Positions 15,618 to 26,927 of a stretch of 64,000 nt of DNA are shown here, in pieces. The notes below the pieces were generated by a model, which worked only from the letters and a program-made list of their open reading frames with translations, had not been told where the DNA came from and made no database searches. The position numbers and the translations under genes are program-made. Position 1 is the first letter of the stretch; every line of letters starts with the position of its first letter. The DNA is taken from positions 496,001-560,000 of the forward strand of contig NZ_CP077800.1 in the NCBI RefSeq assembly GCF_019112525.1. Reading direction: 5' to 3'. Source of the stretch: Modestobacter sp. L9-4. GTDB lineage: Bacteria; Actinomycetota; Actinomycetes; Mycobacteriales; Geodermatophilaceae.

Positions 15618-16313
15618 TCAGCCGGCGACGTAGGCCTGCTGCTCCAGCCGCCCGCCGTCGCAGACCGGCCCGAGCGACCAGGTCGCCGTCAGCGGGTCAC
15701 GCTCGTCGGGCGGGATCACCGACAGGGACGCCGGGGTCGGGCAGCCCGCCGCCGGGTCGGTGTCCCCGGGCACGACGGTCCACTGCAGCTGCGACACCAC
15801 GGTCGCGCCGGGGGCCACGGTGAGCAGCGTGGGCGCCGGGGCGTCCTGCCGGACCTGCTGCGCGGGCAGCGCGCGCCCGGCGGCGTCCAGCAGCCCGACC
15901 CCGCCGAAGCCCTCGACGTCGCAGGTGCGGCCACCGGTGTTCCGCAGCACGACGGTGGCCCCGCGCTGGCCCGCGCCGGAGTCGCCACCGGTCAGCGAGG
16001 CGGTGAGCTCGCTCGTGTGGCACCGGTCCGGTCCCGCGGTGGCGGTGCCCGGGGCCGCGGCCGACGACGTCCCGCCCGCGGGGCGGGAGCTCGTCGTGCC
16101 ACCGGCCGGCGAGCTCTCGGCCGGAGAGCTCGACGAGCCCGACGCCGGGGCCGGGTCGGCTGAAGACGACGCGGCTGCCGGGGCGGCCCCGGACGTGGGG
16201 GCGGAGGCGGCGTCGTCGGTGCCACCCGAGCAGCCGGCGAGGACGAGGGCGGCGGTGCCGACGAGCGCCGGGCGCAGGCACCGGCGGGCGAGGACTCCTG
16301 GGATGTGGGACAC
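15618..16313 (-). CDS. Secreted DUF4232-like lipoprotein
   Basis: 231 aa from GTG 16313 with AGGAGGA 6 nt upstream. Signal peptide with lipobox: LRPALVGTAALVLAGCSGG. A Ser/Ala/Pro/Gly-rich spacer (residues about 38-95) leads to a C-terminal domain starting DRCHTSELTASLTGGDSGAG with RGATVVLRNTGGRTCDVEGF and GGVGLLDAAG. These are the typical strands of DUF4232, an extracytoplasmic beta-sandwich domain of unknown function frequent in actinobacterial lipoproteins. Four Cys in the domain may form two disulfides. Monocistronic. Confidence 0.82.
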   Translation of the reverse strand: MSHIPGVLARRCLRPALVGTAALVLAGCSGGTDDAASAPTSGAAPAAASSSADPAPASGSSSSPAESSPAGGTTSSRPAGGTSSAAAPGTATAGPDRCHTSELTASLTGGDSGAGQRGATVVLRNTGGRTCDVEGFGGVGLLDAAGRALPAQQVRQDAPAPTLLTVAPGATVVSQLQWTVVPGDTDPAAGCPTPASLSVIPPDERDPLTATWSLGPVCDGGRLEQQAYVAG

Positions 16314-16699
16314 GACGTCCTCCTGGTGGCAGCGGGACGGGTCCGCGGTCGGACCCGGTGCGACGGCGTGGCGGGCGGCACCTGCCGTGGGCGCGCACGT
16401 CGTCGCGCCTGCATCGTGCGTCCGCCCGATCCGGGCGCGCATCGGTGGAACGACTGCACTGTCGATGGGCCGGCGTGCCCGCGCGGGACCCCGGTCACGG
16501 ACGACCGGGGTCGCTCACCCGTCCGGTGCGTCCCCGTCGCCCGGTCGCGTGACGTTCCGTGACTGCGTCCTGACTCGTCTCTACCGTCGGTGACGATCGC
16601 TCGAGCACGTGGCCACCGCCGTCCTCCAGCTGCGCGGTCGTCCGACCACCGCCGCGGCCGACGCCGCACGGACCAGCAGCGCGAGAAGGGGTGCACCCG
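16314..16699. other. Non-coding region between divergent lipoprotein genes
   Basis: About 385 nt with no supported gene. It must hold promoters for both lipoprotein genes. CTACCGT at about 16580-16586 is a weak -10 candidate for the rightward operon. No strong hairpin or operator was seen. Confidence 0.4.
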
Positions 16700-17335
16700 A
16701 TGAGGGCAGGACGAGCCAGGAGGGGCCTCGCGGGGCTCGGGGTGGCGCTGACGCTCGGGGTGTTGCTGTCCGGCTGCGAGCTGCCCGACGTCGGCATGAG
16801 CCCCGGGCTGGCCAAGGCCGCGCCCACCTCGGCAGCTGCGACCACCGCGGCTCCGGCGCCCCCCGTGGCCCCGGTGGCCGCCACGCCGACCACCCCGCCC
16901 CGCACCGCCGGCGACCTGGACACCGGGTCGGTCACCCACACCGTGGCCGCCGGTGACCGCGCCGTCGTCATCGACTGGTGGACCGACCAGGAGGCCGCCG
17001 CCTGGACGGCCGCGGACGCCAAGACGATCCAGCTGTCCGCCCACGTCGAGGGCGGCACAGCTGAGCAGGAGATCAAGGTGACCCGCTTCGCGGCCACCGC
17101 CGACGACGGCACCGCCCGCACCTCGGTCACCGAGGACCGCGGCGAGTTCGTCCTCACCCCGCCGTTCAGCTACACCAGCGCCCTCAACGTGGCCCCGTCC
17201 GCTGCCACGGCCACCGAGCTGACCGTCTACGTCCAGTTCGACCTGCTCGTCGAGACCGCTCCCGGCTCGGGCGAGTACTTCCGGCAGACCGTCCAGGACA
17301 GCATCGAGCTGCCCCTCGCGCAGGAGACCACATGA
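16700..17335 (+). CDS. Lipoprotein of unknown function, paired with GT2
   Basis: 211 aa from ATG 16700; AAGGGG at about 16686-16691 is the likely ribosome-binding site (a GTG at 16691 is possible). Signal peptide and lipobox: GLAGLGVALTLGVLLSGCEL. A Thr/Ala/Pro linker (residues about 35-70) is followed by a beta-rich domain (VTHTVAAGDRAVVIDWWTDQ, TIQLSAHVEGG, TELTVYVQFDLLVE). No known family is recognised. The stop overlaps the ATG of the glycosyltransferase (ATGA), implying coupled expression and a shared role, perhaps in assembly or export of an extracellular polysaccharide. That role is inference. Confidence 0.8.
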   Translation: MRAGRARRGLAGLGVALTLGVLLSGCELPDVGMSPGLAKAAPTSAAATTAAPAPPVAPVAATPTTPPRTAGDLDTGSVTHTVAAGDRAVVIDWWTDQEAAAWTAADAKTIQLSAHVEGGTAEQEIKVTRFAATADDGTARTSVTEDRGEFVLTPPFSYTSALNVAPSAATATELTVYVQFDLLVETAPGSGEYFRQTVQDSIELPLAQETT

Positions 17336-18813
17336 CCGAGCTCGTCGTCCCGGGCATGCGCCGGGCCACCGACCGCATCCAGCTGCTGGCCCGGGGCACC
17401 GTCGTGCCGCCGGACGTCTCCTCCCTCGTCCCCGACGAGTGGGCCGACCTCCGGGGCGGCAACGAACGCCGCACGGCCACCATCAGCTGCATCGTCCCCG
17501 CCTACAACGAGGAGGGGACCATCGCCGCCGTCCTCACCTCGCTGCTGGCGCAGACCCGGCTGCCCGACGTGATCCACGTGATCATCAACAACACCGACGA
17601 CGACACCCCGGAGATCGCCCGCACCTTCGAGGGCGCGCACGAGCGGGTCGTCAAGGGCGAGCTGTTCCGCACGGTGGTGCACGTCCACGACATCGGTGAG
17701 AACCCGGACAAGAAGGTCGGCGCCCTCAACATCGGCTACCACCTCAGCCGCGGGTACGACTACATCCTCGGCGTCGACGGCGACACCACCCTGGACCGGC
17801 GCTGCGTCGAGTGGCTGGAGAAGGAGATGGTCACCGACCCGCGCATCGGCGGGCTGTCGGCCGTCTACAGCTTCGACAAGACCAAGGTGCACGGGGCGAT
17901 GGCGAAGTTCCTCGTCGCCGGCCAGCGCGCGCAGTTCGCCGGGTTCAACATGGACAACCTGGTCCGCGGCCGGAACATGGCCGTGCTCGGCGGGCAGTGC
18001 AGCCTGTTCAGCGTCCGCGCGCTGGAGACCGTCATGTACCGCCACCACCAGTCCGCCCCCTGGGTGCGCGACTCGGAGGTCGAGGACTCCAAGCTCTCGC
18101 TGCAGATCAAGGACGCCGGCTTCAACACCAAGATCAGCGCTCGGGCGCGGGCCTTCGTGGGCCCGATGACCGACCTGCGGGCCCTGCACGGCCAGCAGGT
18201 GAAGTGGAACTTCGGCGGCATCGACCTGCTGTGGCCGGGTCAGCGCGGGGACAACAAGGGCCAGCCCCTGCACCCGAACCTGCGGCTGCGCTGGTACGAG
18301 AACATCTCGATGCTGTTCAACATCAGCAGCCGGATGGCGTTCCTGCTGCTGCTGGCCGCCGCGCTGTCCATCGACGCGTTCGTGTTCAACCCGGTGTGGC
18401 TGATCCCGCCGGCGGTGGCGACCCTGCTCAACCTGCGGATCGCCGCCTCGATGCACGACAAGAGCGCCTCGGACATCTTCTACGCCCTGCTGATGGCGCC
18501 GGCGGAGCTGTACATGTGGATCCGGATGGGCCACTTCGTCTCCGCCTGGGTGCAGTTCCTGGCCCGGGTGGAGAAGGACAACTGGGCGGCGCAGGCAGCC
18601 GCCGAGCGCGGCCGTGGCTCGGCCTACGTGATGCCGGCGCTGTGCGCGGCCGCCACCTTCGCGGTGCTGATCTTCGCCTGGAGCCAGCAGGGCGTCGGCG
18701 TCCAGTCGGCCATCCTGTCGATCGGCTGGCCGGTGCTCTACCTGGTCACCGTGCTGCAGACGATCTTCATGCTGAAGAAGCTCGTCCGCCGCCAGCGCGG
18801 CTTCACCGTCTGA
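17332..18813 (+). CDS. Membrane glycosyltransferase family 2 (processive-type)
   Basis: 493 aa. GT-A domain residues about 48-300: ISCIVPAYNEEGTIAAVLTS, then LGVDGDTTLD with the metal-binding D149-G-D151, VRDSEVEDSKLSLQIKDAGF (acceptor-side ED), and LHGQQVKWNFGG, a QxxKW variant of the QxxRW motif of cellulose/hyaluronan/chitin-type synthases. At least four membrane helices follow (MAFLLLLAAALSIDAFVF, WLIPPAVATLLNL, FAVLIFAWSQQ, WPVLYLVTVLQTIFML). It probably polymerises or transfers a nucleotide sugar at the membrane. There is no PilZ domain. It is coupled to the preceding lipoprotein gene; no other polysaccharide genes are nearby. Confidence 0.87.
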   Translation: MTELVVPGMRRATDRIQLLARGTVVPPDVSSLVPDEWADLRGGNERRTATISCIVPAYNEEGTIAAVLTSLLAQTRLPDVIHVIINNTDDDTPEIARTFEGAHERVVKGELFRTVVHVHDIGENPDKKVGALNIGYHLSRGYDYILGVDGDTTLDRRCVEWLEKEMVTDPRIGGLSAVYSFDKTKVHGAMAKFLVAGQRAQFAGFNMDNLVRGRNMAVLGGQCSLFSVRALETVMYRHHQSAPWVRDSEVEDSKLSLQIKDAGFNTKISARARAFVGPMTDLRALHGQQVKWNFGGIDLLWPGQRGDNKGQPLHPNLRLRWYENISMLFNISSRMAFLLLLAAALSIDAFVFNPVWLIPPAVATLLNLRIAASMHDKSASDIFYALLMAPAELYMWIRMGHFVSAWVQFLARVEKDNWAAQAAAERGRGSAYVMPALCAAATFAVLIFAWSQQGVGVQSAILSIGWPVLYLVTVLQTIFMLKKLVRRQRGFTV

Positions 18814-18818
18814 AGAAG

Positions 18819-18845
18819 GACCTCGCTGCCCCCCGCAGCGAGGCC
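18819..18845 (+). repeat. Short member of the dispersed palindrome family
   Basis: GGACCTCGCTGC, C-run, GCAGCGAGGCC, located 5 nt after the glycosyltransferase stop. It has the same outer sequence as the 56-57 bp elements but lacks their internal part. Confidence 0.7.
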
Positions 18846-18882
18846 ACGAGGGCCCCGGCAGCACCGCTGCCGGGGCCCTCGT
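18846..18882. terminator. Bidirectional terminator
   Basis: ACGAGGGCCCCGGCAGC / GCTGCCGGGGCCCTCGT, a 17-bp perfect stem with a 3-nt loop, directly before the convergent stop of the VWA gene at 18887. Confidence 0.9.
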
Positions 18883-18886
18883 CGCG

Positions 18887-19843
18887 TCAGAGCAGCCGGT
18901 TGGTCCACAGCAGCGAGGCGACGACGCCGAGGAAGGCGAAGAGCAGGCCGCCGCGGACGAACCACGGGCTGATGTCCTGGGCCTCGGTCGTGTAGCCGAT
19001 CTGGCTGCCGAGGTCCTCGTAGACCTGCTCGAGCTCCGCGGCGCTGGCGGCCTCGCTGTAGCTGCCACCGGTCTCGTCGGCGATGTCCTCCAGCGTCGAG
19101 CGGTCGACCGGCACCGGGAAGCGCTCGCCGTTGAGGTCCAGGACGCCGTAGTCGGTGCCGAAGGCGATCGTCGACACCGGCACCTGCGCCGCCTTGGCCG
19201 CCTCGACCGCCTGGGTCGTCTCCCGGCCCACGGTGTTGTAGCCGTCGGACAGCAGCACCACGCGGGCCGGGGGCACCTCCTCCCCGCTCGTCTCCAGGGT
19301 CGACTGGAAGTTGGCCACCGCGGTCAGCGAGGTGAACACCGCCTCACCGATCGCGGTCGCCTCGGCCAGCTGCAGGTTGTCGATCGCCGCGCGCACCTGC
19401 TCGCGGTCGGTCGTCGGGGTGACCAGCGTGGTCGCCGTCCCGGCGAAGGACACCAGGCCCAGGTTGATCCGGGCGGGCAGGACGTCGACGAACTGCTTGG
19501 CCGCGACCTGCATGGCCTGGAAGCGGTCGGGCTGGATGTCGGTGGCGCGCATGGACAGCGACACGTCGACGGTCATGATCACCGTCGCGCGCTCGCGCGG
19601 CACCCGGACCTCGGTGCTCGGCACCGCCAGCGAGGTCACCAGCACCGCGAGGCCGGCGGCCACGAGGCCGAAGGCGACGTGCCGGCGCCACCCGGCCCGC
19701 TTGGGCACCAGCGACCCGAGCAGCGCCACGTTGGTGAAGCGCGCGGCGTACCTCGCCCGGCGCAGCTGCAGCACCACGTACAGCGCGACCAGCGCCACGA
19801 CGGCCAGCAGCGCGGCCAGCCACCACGGGGACTGGAAGGTCAT
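18887..19843 (-). CDS. VWA-domain membrane protein (BatA-like, Rv1481 type)
   Basis: 318 aa. Two N-terminal membrane helices (WLAALLAVVALVALYVVLQL; VAFGLVAAGLAVLVTSLAV). A von Willebrand A domain spans residues about 85-270: TVIMTVDVSLSMRATDI holds the MIDAS DxSxS, with NLGLVSFAGTAT and RVVLLSDGYNT. A C-terminal helix (FVRGGLLFAFLGVVASLLW) follows. Last gene of moxR-DUF58-VWA, the MoxR system, thought to act as a chaperone-like complex on envelope or metal-dependent proteins. Start ATG overlaps the DUF58 stop (ATGA). Same order as Rv1479-Rv1481. Confidence 0.93.
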   Translation of the reverse strand: MTFQSPWWLAALLAVVALVALYVVLQLRRARYAARFTNVALLGSLVPKRAGWRRHVAFGLVAAGLAVLVTSLAVPSTEVRVPRERATVIMTVDVSLSMRATDIQPDRFQAMQVAAKQFVDVLPARINLGLVSFAGTATTLVTPTTDREQVRAAIDNLQLAEATAIGEAVFTSLTAVANFQSTLETSGEEVPPARVVLLSDGYNTVGRETTQAVEAAKAAQVPVSTIAFGTDYGVLDLNGERFPVPVDRSTLEDIADETGGSYSEAASAAELEQVYEDLGSQIGYTTEAQDISPWFVRGGLLFAFLGVVASLLWTNRLL

Positions 19844-20802
19844 CGGGAGGCTCCTCCGTTGCCGGCGCGCCGGCGGTGGGCGACGTAGGCGACGACGTCG
19901 GCCATCCAGTCGCGGTCGGTCTGCAGCCGCAGGTGCCCGGCACCCGCCCGGCGCAGCGCAGCGGCGATCTCGCGGCGCTGGGCCGCCGCGCCCTCGGCGT
20001 ACCGGCGGCGGACGTCGGCGTTGCCGGTGGGCACCTCGAGGGTCTGCCCGCTCTCGGGGTCGACGACGGTGAGCAGCCCGACGTCGGCCAGCTCGAGCTC
20101 GCGCGGGTCCACGACCTCGATGGCCAGCAGCTCGTACCGGGCGGACAGCCCGCGCAGCGGTCGCTCCCAGTCCAGGTCGCCGAGGAAGTCCGAGACCACC
20201 ACGACCAGGCCGCGGCGGCGGGGCGGGCGGCTGAGGGAGTCCAGGGCGGCGGCCAGGTCACCGCGGCGGCCACCGGCCGCCCGCGGGGTCTCCACGACCT
20301 TGCGCAGCAGCCGGTCCAGGGCCAGCCGGCCGGGCACCGCCGGGTACCGGTCGACCCGCTCACCGGTGGTGACGACCGCACCCAGCCGGTTGCCGCCCCG
20401 CACCGTGAGGTGACCGACGGCGGCCAGCCCGGCGATCGCCAGGTCGCGCTTCTCGGAGTCCGCGGTGCCGAAGTCCAGGCTGGCGGAGAGGTCCAGCACG
20501 ACCCAGGTCTCCAGCTCGCGGTCGGCGACGGTCTCCCGCACGTGCGGTGACTGGGTGCGCGCGGTCACCGCCCAGTCCATCCGGCGCACGTCGTCCCCGG
20601 GGTGGTACGTGCGGGAGTCCCCCGCCTCGCTGCCCGACCCGGGCACCAGCCCGAGGTGGTCGCCCTGCAGCAGCCCGTCGAGCCGGCGCCGGATGGTGAG
20701 CTCCAGCCGGCGCAGCAGCACCGCGGTCGAGCTCCCCGCGCCGAAGTGCGGCGGGGCGCCGCCGTCCCTGGCCGAGGACCCCGCCGGACCGGTGGCGGTC
20801 AT
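19840..20802 (-). CDS. DUF58 protein (MoxR-associated)
   Basis: 320 aa, start overlapping the moxR stop by 4 nt. It contains DHLGLVPGSGSEAGDSRTYH and PGDDVRRMDWAVTARTQSPH, the hallmark of DUF58 (GxG(x)nR.Y.PGDDxRxIDW). The second half is a VWA-like fold (ETWVVLDLSASLDFGTADSE, GRRGDLAAALDSL, LVVVVSDFLGDLD). No membrane segment is seen. It works with MoxR ATPase and the VWA protein encoded on either side. Function in detail is unknown. Corresponds by order to Rv1480. Confidence 0.93.
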   Translation of the reverse strand: MTATGPAGSSARDGGAPPHFGAGSSTAVLLRRLELTIRRRLDGLLQGDHLGLVPGSGSEAGDSRTYHPGDDVRRMDWAVTARTQSPHVRETVADRELETWVVLDLSASLDFGTADSEKRDLAIAGLAAVGHLTVRGGNRLGAVVTTGERVDRYPAVPGRLALDRLLRKVVETPRAAGGRRGDLAAALDSLSRPPRRRGLVVVVSDFLGDLDWERPLRGLSARYELLAIEVVDPRELELADVGLLTVVDPESGQTLEVPTGNADVRRRYAEGAAAQRREIAAALRRAGAGHLRLQTDRDWMADVVAYVAHRRRAGNGGASR

Positions 20803-22052
20803 CCCGGCTGCGGGCCCGAGCCGCCGTCGGGACGGCCGCCCTGCGGGCCCGTCCCCTGCTGGCCCGTCCCCTGACCGCCGGCGAAGCGGTGGTCGGTCGA
20901 GCCCTGGGGAGCCTGGCCGTAGGGACCCGGGACGCCGGCGGGCACCGGCTGCTGGGCACCGTTGGGCGGGCCGTACTGGCCGTTCGGGGCCGGCACCATC
21001 GGGCCACCGGGGTTGCCCGGGCCGAACCCACCGGCGCGCTGCCGGGGGGTGACCTGCGGCAGCGGCACGCTCTGCAGCACCCGCTTGACGATGTGGTCGG
21101 CGGGCACGCCGTCGGCCAGCGCGTCGTAGGAGAGCACCAGCCGGTGCCGCAGCACGTCGGCGGTCACGTCCAGGACGTCCTGGGGCAGCACGTAGTCCCG
21201 GCCGCGGATGAGCGCGAGCGCCCGGCTGGCCGCGATCAGGCCCAGCGAGGCACGCGGGCTGGCCCCGTAGGAGACCCAGCCGGCCACGTCGGGCATGCCG
21301 TGCTCGTTCGGCGCGCGCGTCGCCACCACCAGCCGGACGACGTAGTCGACCAGCGCGTGGTGCACGAACACCTGCGAGGCGGTGCGCTGCAGCCGCCGGA
21401 CGTCGTCCGGGCCGAGGACCGCCTCCGCGCGCGGCGGGGTGGAGCCCATCCGGTAGATGATCTCCCGCTCCTCCTCCGGGCTCGGGTAGTCGACGAGCAC
21501 CTTGAGCAGGAAGCGGTCGCGCTGGGCCTCGGGGAGCGGGTAGACGCCCTCGTTCTCGATCGGGTTCTGGGTGGCGAGCACGAGGAACGGGTCGGGCAGC
21601 TTGTGCGTCACGCCGCCGATGGACACCTGACGCTCGGCCATGACCTCGAGCAGCGCCGACTGCACCTTCGCCGGTGCGCGGTTGATCTCGTCGGCGAGCA
21701 CGAAGTTGGCGAACACCGGGCCGAGCTCGGTCGCGAAGGCGTCCTGCCCGGACTTGTAGATGCGGGTGCCGATGATGTCGGCGGGCACCAGGTCGGGGGT
21801 GAACTGCAGGCGGGAGAAGTGGCCGCCGACGACGGTGGCCAGCGTCTCCACCGCGAGGGTCTTGGCCACCCCGGGGACGCCCTCCAGGAGCACGTGCCCG
21901 CGGGCCAGCAGACCGACGAGCATCCGCTCCACCAGCCGGTCCTGACCGACGATGACCCGCTTGACCTCGAACAGTGCGCGCTCCAGGAGAGCGGCGTCGA
22001 CCGACGGCGGGGTGGGCTGTTCGGGGACGGACTGGCTGGCGGCAGCGGTCAC
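20799..22052 (-). CDS. moxR: MoxR-family AAA+ ATPase
   Basis: 417 aa from GTG 22052. Walker A in LLEGVPGVAKTLAVETLA, Walker B in NFVLADEINRAPAKVQSALL, sensor 1 LVLATQNPIENEGVYPLPEA, and the winged C-terminal lid with GASPRASLGLIAASRALALI. The last 80 residues are a Gly/Pro/Gln-rich tail (PNGAQQPVPAGVPGPYGQAP) that most MoxR proteins lack and that is probably disordered. First gene of the three-gene operon; by family it remodels or activates substrate proteins together with VWA partners. Confidence 0.95.
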   Translation of the reverse strand: MTAAASQSVPEQPTPPSVDAALLERALFEVKRVIVGQDRLVERMLVGLLARGHVLLEGVPGVAKTLAVETLATVVGGHFSRLQFTPDLVPADIIGTRIYKSGQDAFATELGPVFANFVLADEINRAPAKVQSALLEVMAERQVSIGGVTHKLPDPFLVLATQNPIENEGVYPLPEAQRDRFLLKVLVDYPSPEEEREIIYRMGSTPPRAEAVLGPDDVRRLQRTASQVFVHHALVDYVVRLVVATRAPNEHGMPDVAGWVSYGASPRASLGLIAASRALALIRGRDYVLPQDVLDVTADVLRHRLVLSYDALADGVPADHIVKRVLQSVPLPQVTPRQRAGGFGPGNPGGPMVPAPNGQYGPPNGAQQPVPAGVPGPYGQAPQGSTDHRFAGGQGTGQQGTGPQGGRPDGGSGPQPG

Positions 22053-22132
22053 TCGCCCAGTCTCCTACACCCGGCTGTGCGGGCCACCGGCACGGCGCCG
22101 GCGACGGCCCGCGTCGGCGCTGCGCGGAACCG

Positions 22133-22201
22133 CCCGACGCGGTGCCCGGGCTGCTAGCCTGGGCACCGCGTCGGGCAGCTCCCCCCGTGGCTGCCCGACG
22201 C
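22133..22201 (-). terminator. Overlapping, mutually exclusive hairpins between nlpC/P60 and moxR
   Basis: Hairpin 1: arm 22133-22150 (CCCGACGCGGTGCCCGGG) pairs with 22158-22175 with one mismatch. Hairpin 2: 22168-22178 (GCGTCGGGCAG) pairs perfectly with 22191-22201. They share 22168-22175 and cannot coexist. Both lie 50-120 nt past the nlpC/P60 stop and 80-150 nt before the moxR start. They work at least as a terminator, possibly as an attenuator. Confidence 0.65.
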
Positions 22202-22251
22202 CCCTCCCCCCGGTCCCGCCGGCCCCCTGCAGGGCCTGCCGGGAGTCCTCG

Positions 22252-23751
22252 TCAGCCGGTCGGGCGCACGGCCCCGAAGTAGTCGCTGCCGAACCACATG
22301 GTGCTGACCTTCACCACGTCGTTGCTCTGCGGCGCCTGGACGACCTGGTTGCCGCCCAGGTAGAGCGCCACGTGGTAGATCGACGTGTAGTCGTTCCCGG
22401 TGGCCCAGAACACGAGGTCACCGGCCTGCAGGTCGGCGCGGGCCACGGTGCGGTCGCGGAAGCGCCACCACTGGTCGCGGCTGGTGCCGCCGATGGCGAC
22501 GCCGGCCTTGGCGTAGGCGTACTGGGTCAGGCCCGAGCAGTCGAAGCCCCAGACGCCGGTGTCCGGCGAGATGCCGAAGCTGGGCCCGTTGCTGCCGCCG
22601 CCGCCCCAGGAGTAGGCGACACCCAGCTGGGTGCGGGCCGCGGCGATCGCCTTCTGCACGGCCGAGCCGGACGGCGCGTCGGCGGAGGTGCCGCCGGGCT
22701 TCGGCGCCGCGGGCGCCGGCGCGACGGGGGGCTTGGCGGGCGCCGGGGCCGGAGCCGGAGCCGGCGCCGGAGCCGGGGCCGGAGACGGGCCCGGGGTGGT
22801 CGCGCGGGGCGCGGCCGGGGCGCTGCTGGGGGCGCCCGCCGCGGGTGCACTGCTGCTCGCCGCGGGTGCGCTGCTGCCCGCCGACGCGGCCGGGGCACTG
22901 CTGCTGCTGGTGGCCGGGGCCGCCGCGGCGCGCTGCGGGGCCGCCGGCGGCGGGGCCGCGGCCTGCGCCTTCGCGTACTCCTCGGCGGCCTTGCGCGCAC
23001 CGGCCAGGCCGAGGGCCACCTGCTGCGCCTCCACCAACCGGTCCTCCAGCTGGTCCTGCTGCACGGCCAGGGCGGCGGCCTGCTCGCGGGCAGCGACCTT
23101 CTGCTCCTGCGCACCGGCCAGCAGCGTCGCCGCCTCGGTCTTGAGCGCCTCGGCCTGGCCGACGGCGCCCTGCGCGGTCTGCTCCGCGGCGGTGGCCTGC
23201 TGCTCGAGCACGGTGAGCTCGGCGAGGACGTCGGTGCGGTGCTCGCCGGCGGCGTCGAGCAGGGCGGCCCGCTCGATGAGCTGGGCGGGACCGCCGGCGG
23301 TCATCAGCGCCCGCGCCCCGGAGGAGGTGCTGCCCTGCTTGTAGCTGTCCCGGGCGAAGGAGGCGACCGCGTCGCGCCCACCCTGCAGCTGGACGTCGGC
23401 CTGGGCCGAGGCGGCGGCTGCGGCGTCGGCTGCCACCCGCGCCTCGTCGTAGGCGGTCTGCTTGTCCTCGTAGTCCTGCAGCGCGATGTCGGCCTGCGCG
23501 GCCGCGCCGGCGGCGGCCGACTGTGCCTGCGCCAGGTCGGCGGTGATCCGGCCGACCTGGGCGGCCGCCTCGCTCTTGGCCTGCTCGGCTGCGCTGATCT
23601 GCTGGTCGCTGGGGTTGACCGGCGCGGCTGCTGCCACGCCCGGCGCGACGACCAGGCAGGCCGCGGCGACCGTGCCCGCGGCCAGCGTCCGCTGCAGCCA
23701 GCGCCGCCCGTTCCGTCCGGTACCGATCTGCGTTCCCACTCGTGCCCGCAC
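22252..23751 (-). CDS. Secreted NlpC/P60 peptidoglycan endopeptidase (RipA-like)
   Basis: 499 aa from GTG 23751, with GGAGGAG 7 nt upstream. Signal peptide with a twin-Arg-like basic start and a hydrophobic core: [20 protein letters not shown] ending AAAAP. Residues about 45-290 are a long coiled coil rich in Ala/Gln/Glu, as in RipA. Then comes a Pro/Ala/Ser linker with PAPAPAP repeats (about 290-370) and an NlpC/P60 domain (about 375-499) with catalytic C405 in [10 protein letters not shown] and H460 in [10 protein letters not shown]. It would cleave D-Glu-mDAP bonds during cell separation; the coiled coil is probably an inhibitory or FtsX-binding segment. Divergent from acn, next to moxR as in Rv1477-Rv1479. 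Confidence 0.92.
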   Translation of the reverse strand: MRARVGTQIGTGRNGRRWLQRTLAAGTVAAACLVVAPGVAAAAPVNPSDQQISAAEQAKSEAAAQVGRITADLAQAQSAAAGAAAQADIALQDYEDKQTAYDEARVAADAAAAASAQADVQLQGGRDAVASFARDSYKQGSTSSGARALMTAGGPAQLIERAALLDAAGEHRTDVLAELTVLEQQATAAEQTAQGAVGQAEALKTEAATLLAGAQEQKVAAREQAAALAVQQDQLEDRLVEAQQVALGLAGARKAAEEYAKAQAAAPPPAAPQRAAAAPATSSSSAPAASAGSSAPAASSSAPAAGAPSSAPAAPRATTPGPSPAPAPAPAPAPAPAPAKPPVAPAPAAPKPGGTSADAPSGSAVQKAIAAARTQLGVAYSWGGGGSNGPSFGISPDTGVWGFDCSGLTQYAYAKAGVAIGGTSRDQWWRFRDRTVARADLQAGDLVFWATGNDYTSIYHVALYLGGNQVVQAPQSNDVVKVSTMWFGSDYFGAVRPTG

Positions 23752-24052
23752 TGCTCGACTCCTCCGTTGCCCGGCGCCACCTGCTCGCGGCGCCGGTCTC
23801 GACCAGTCCCGGCACATCCGTCGCGGATGTGCTCTCCCGGGCCCATCGACCGGATCGGGGCGGGAGCGCAGGCCCCCGGCCGGATCTCCCCCGTCCGGGG
23901 GACACCGCCCGGGGCCATCGCTCGGAGGACCCCGCCGGTGCGGAGGGTGGCGACGTCGCCCACTGTGGGTGAGGGAAGGGCAGCCTTGGTCGGCGTGCGG
24001 CGGACCGGGCTGGGATGATCGGGGGTGGCACATCGAGGCGCAGGACGCGCGC
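23752..24052. other. Intergenic region between nlpC/P60 and acn with a structured leader
   Basis: About 300 nt between divergent starts. On the nlpC side (minus-strand RNA) it holds GCACATCCG/CGGATGTGC (23812-23832, 3-nt loop) and larger G/C stems around 23870-23916, so the leader is highly structured. No clear -10/-35 was found for acn. A c-di-AMP riboswitch was looked for and not recognised. Confidence 0.4.
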
Positions 24053-26923
<2,871 letters not shown>

Positions 26924-26927
26924 CCCG

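Noticed and set aside
23761-23960. c-di-AMP (ydaO) riboswitch upstream of the NlpC/P60 gene
   Set aside because: Such riboswitches often precede cell-wall hydrolase genes, and the leader is long and structured, but the conserved core near CCGUCAGCUAAC was not found on the proper strand. A covariance search with Rfam RF00379 would settle it.
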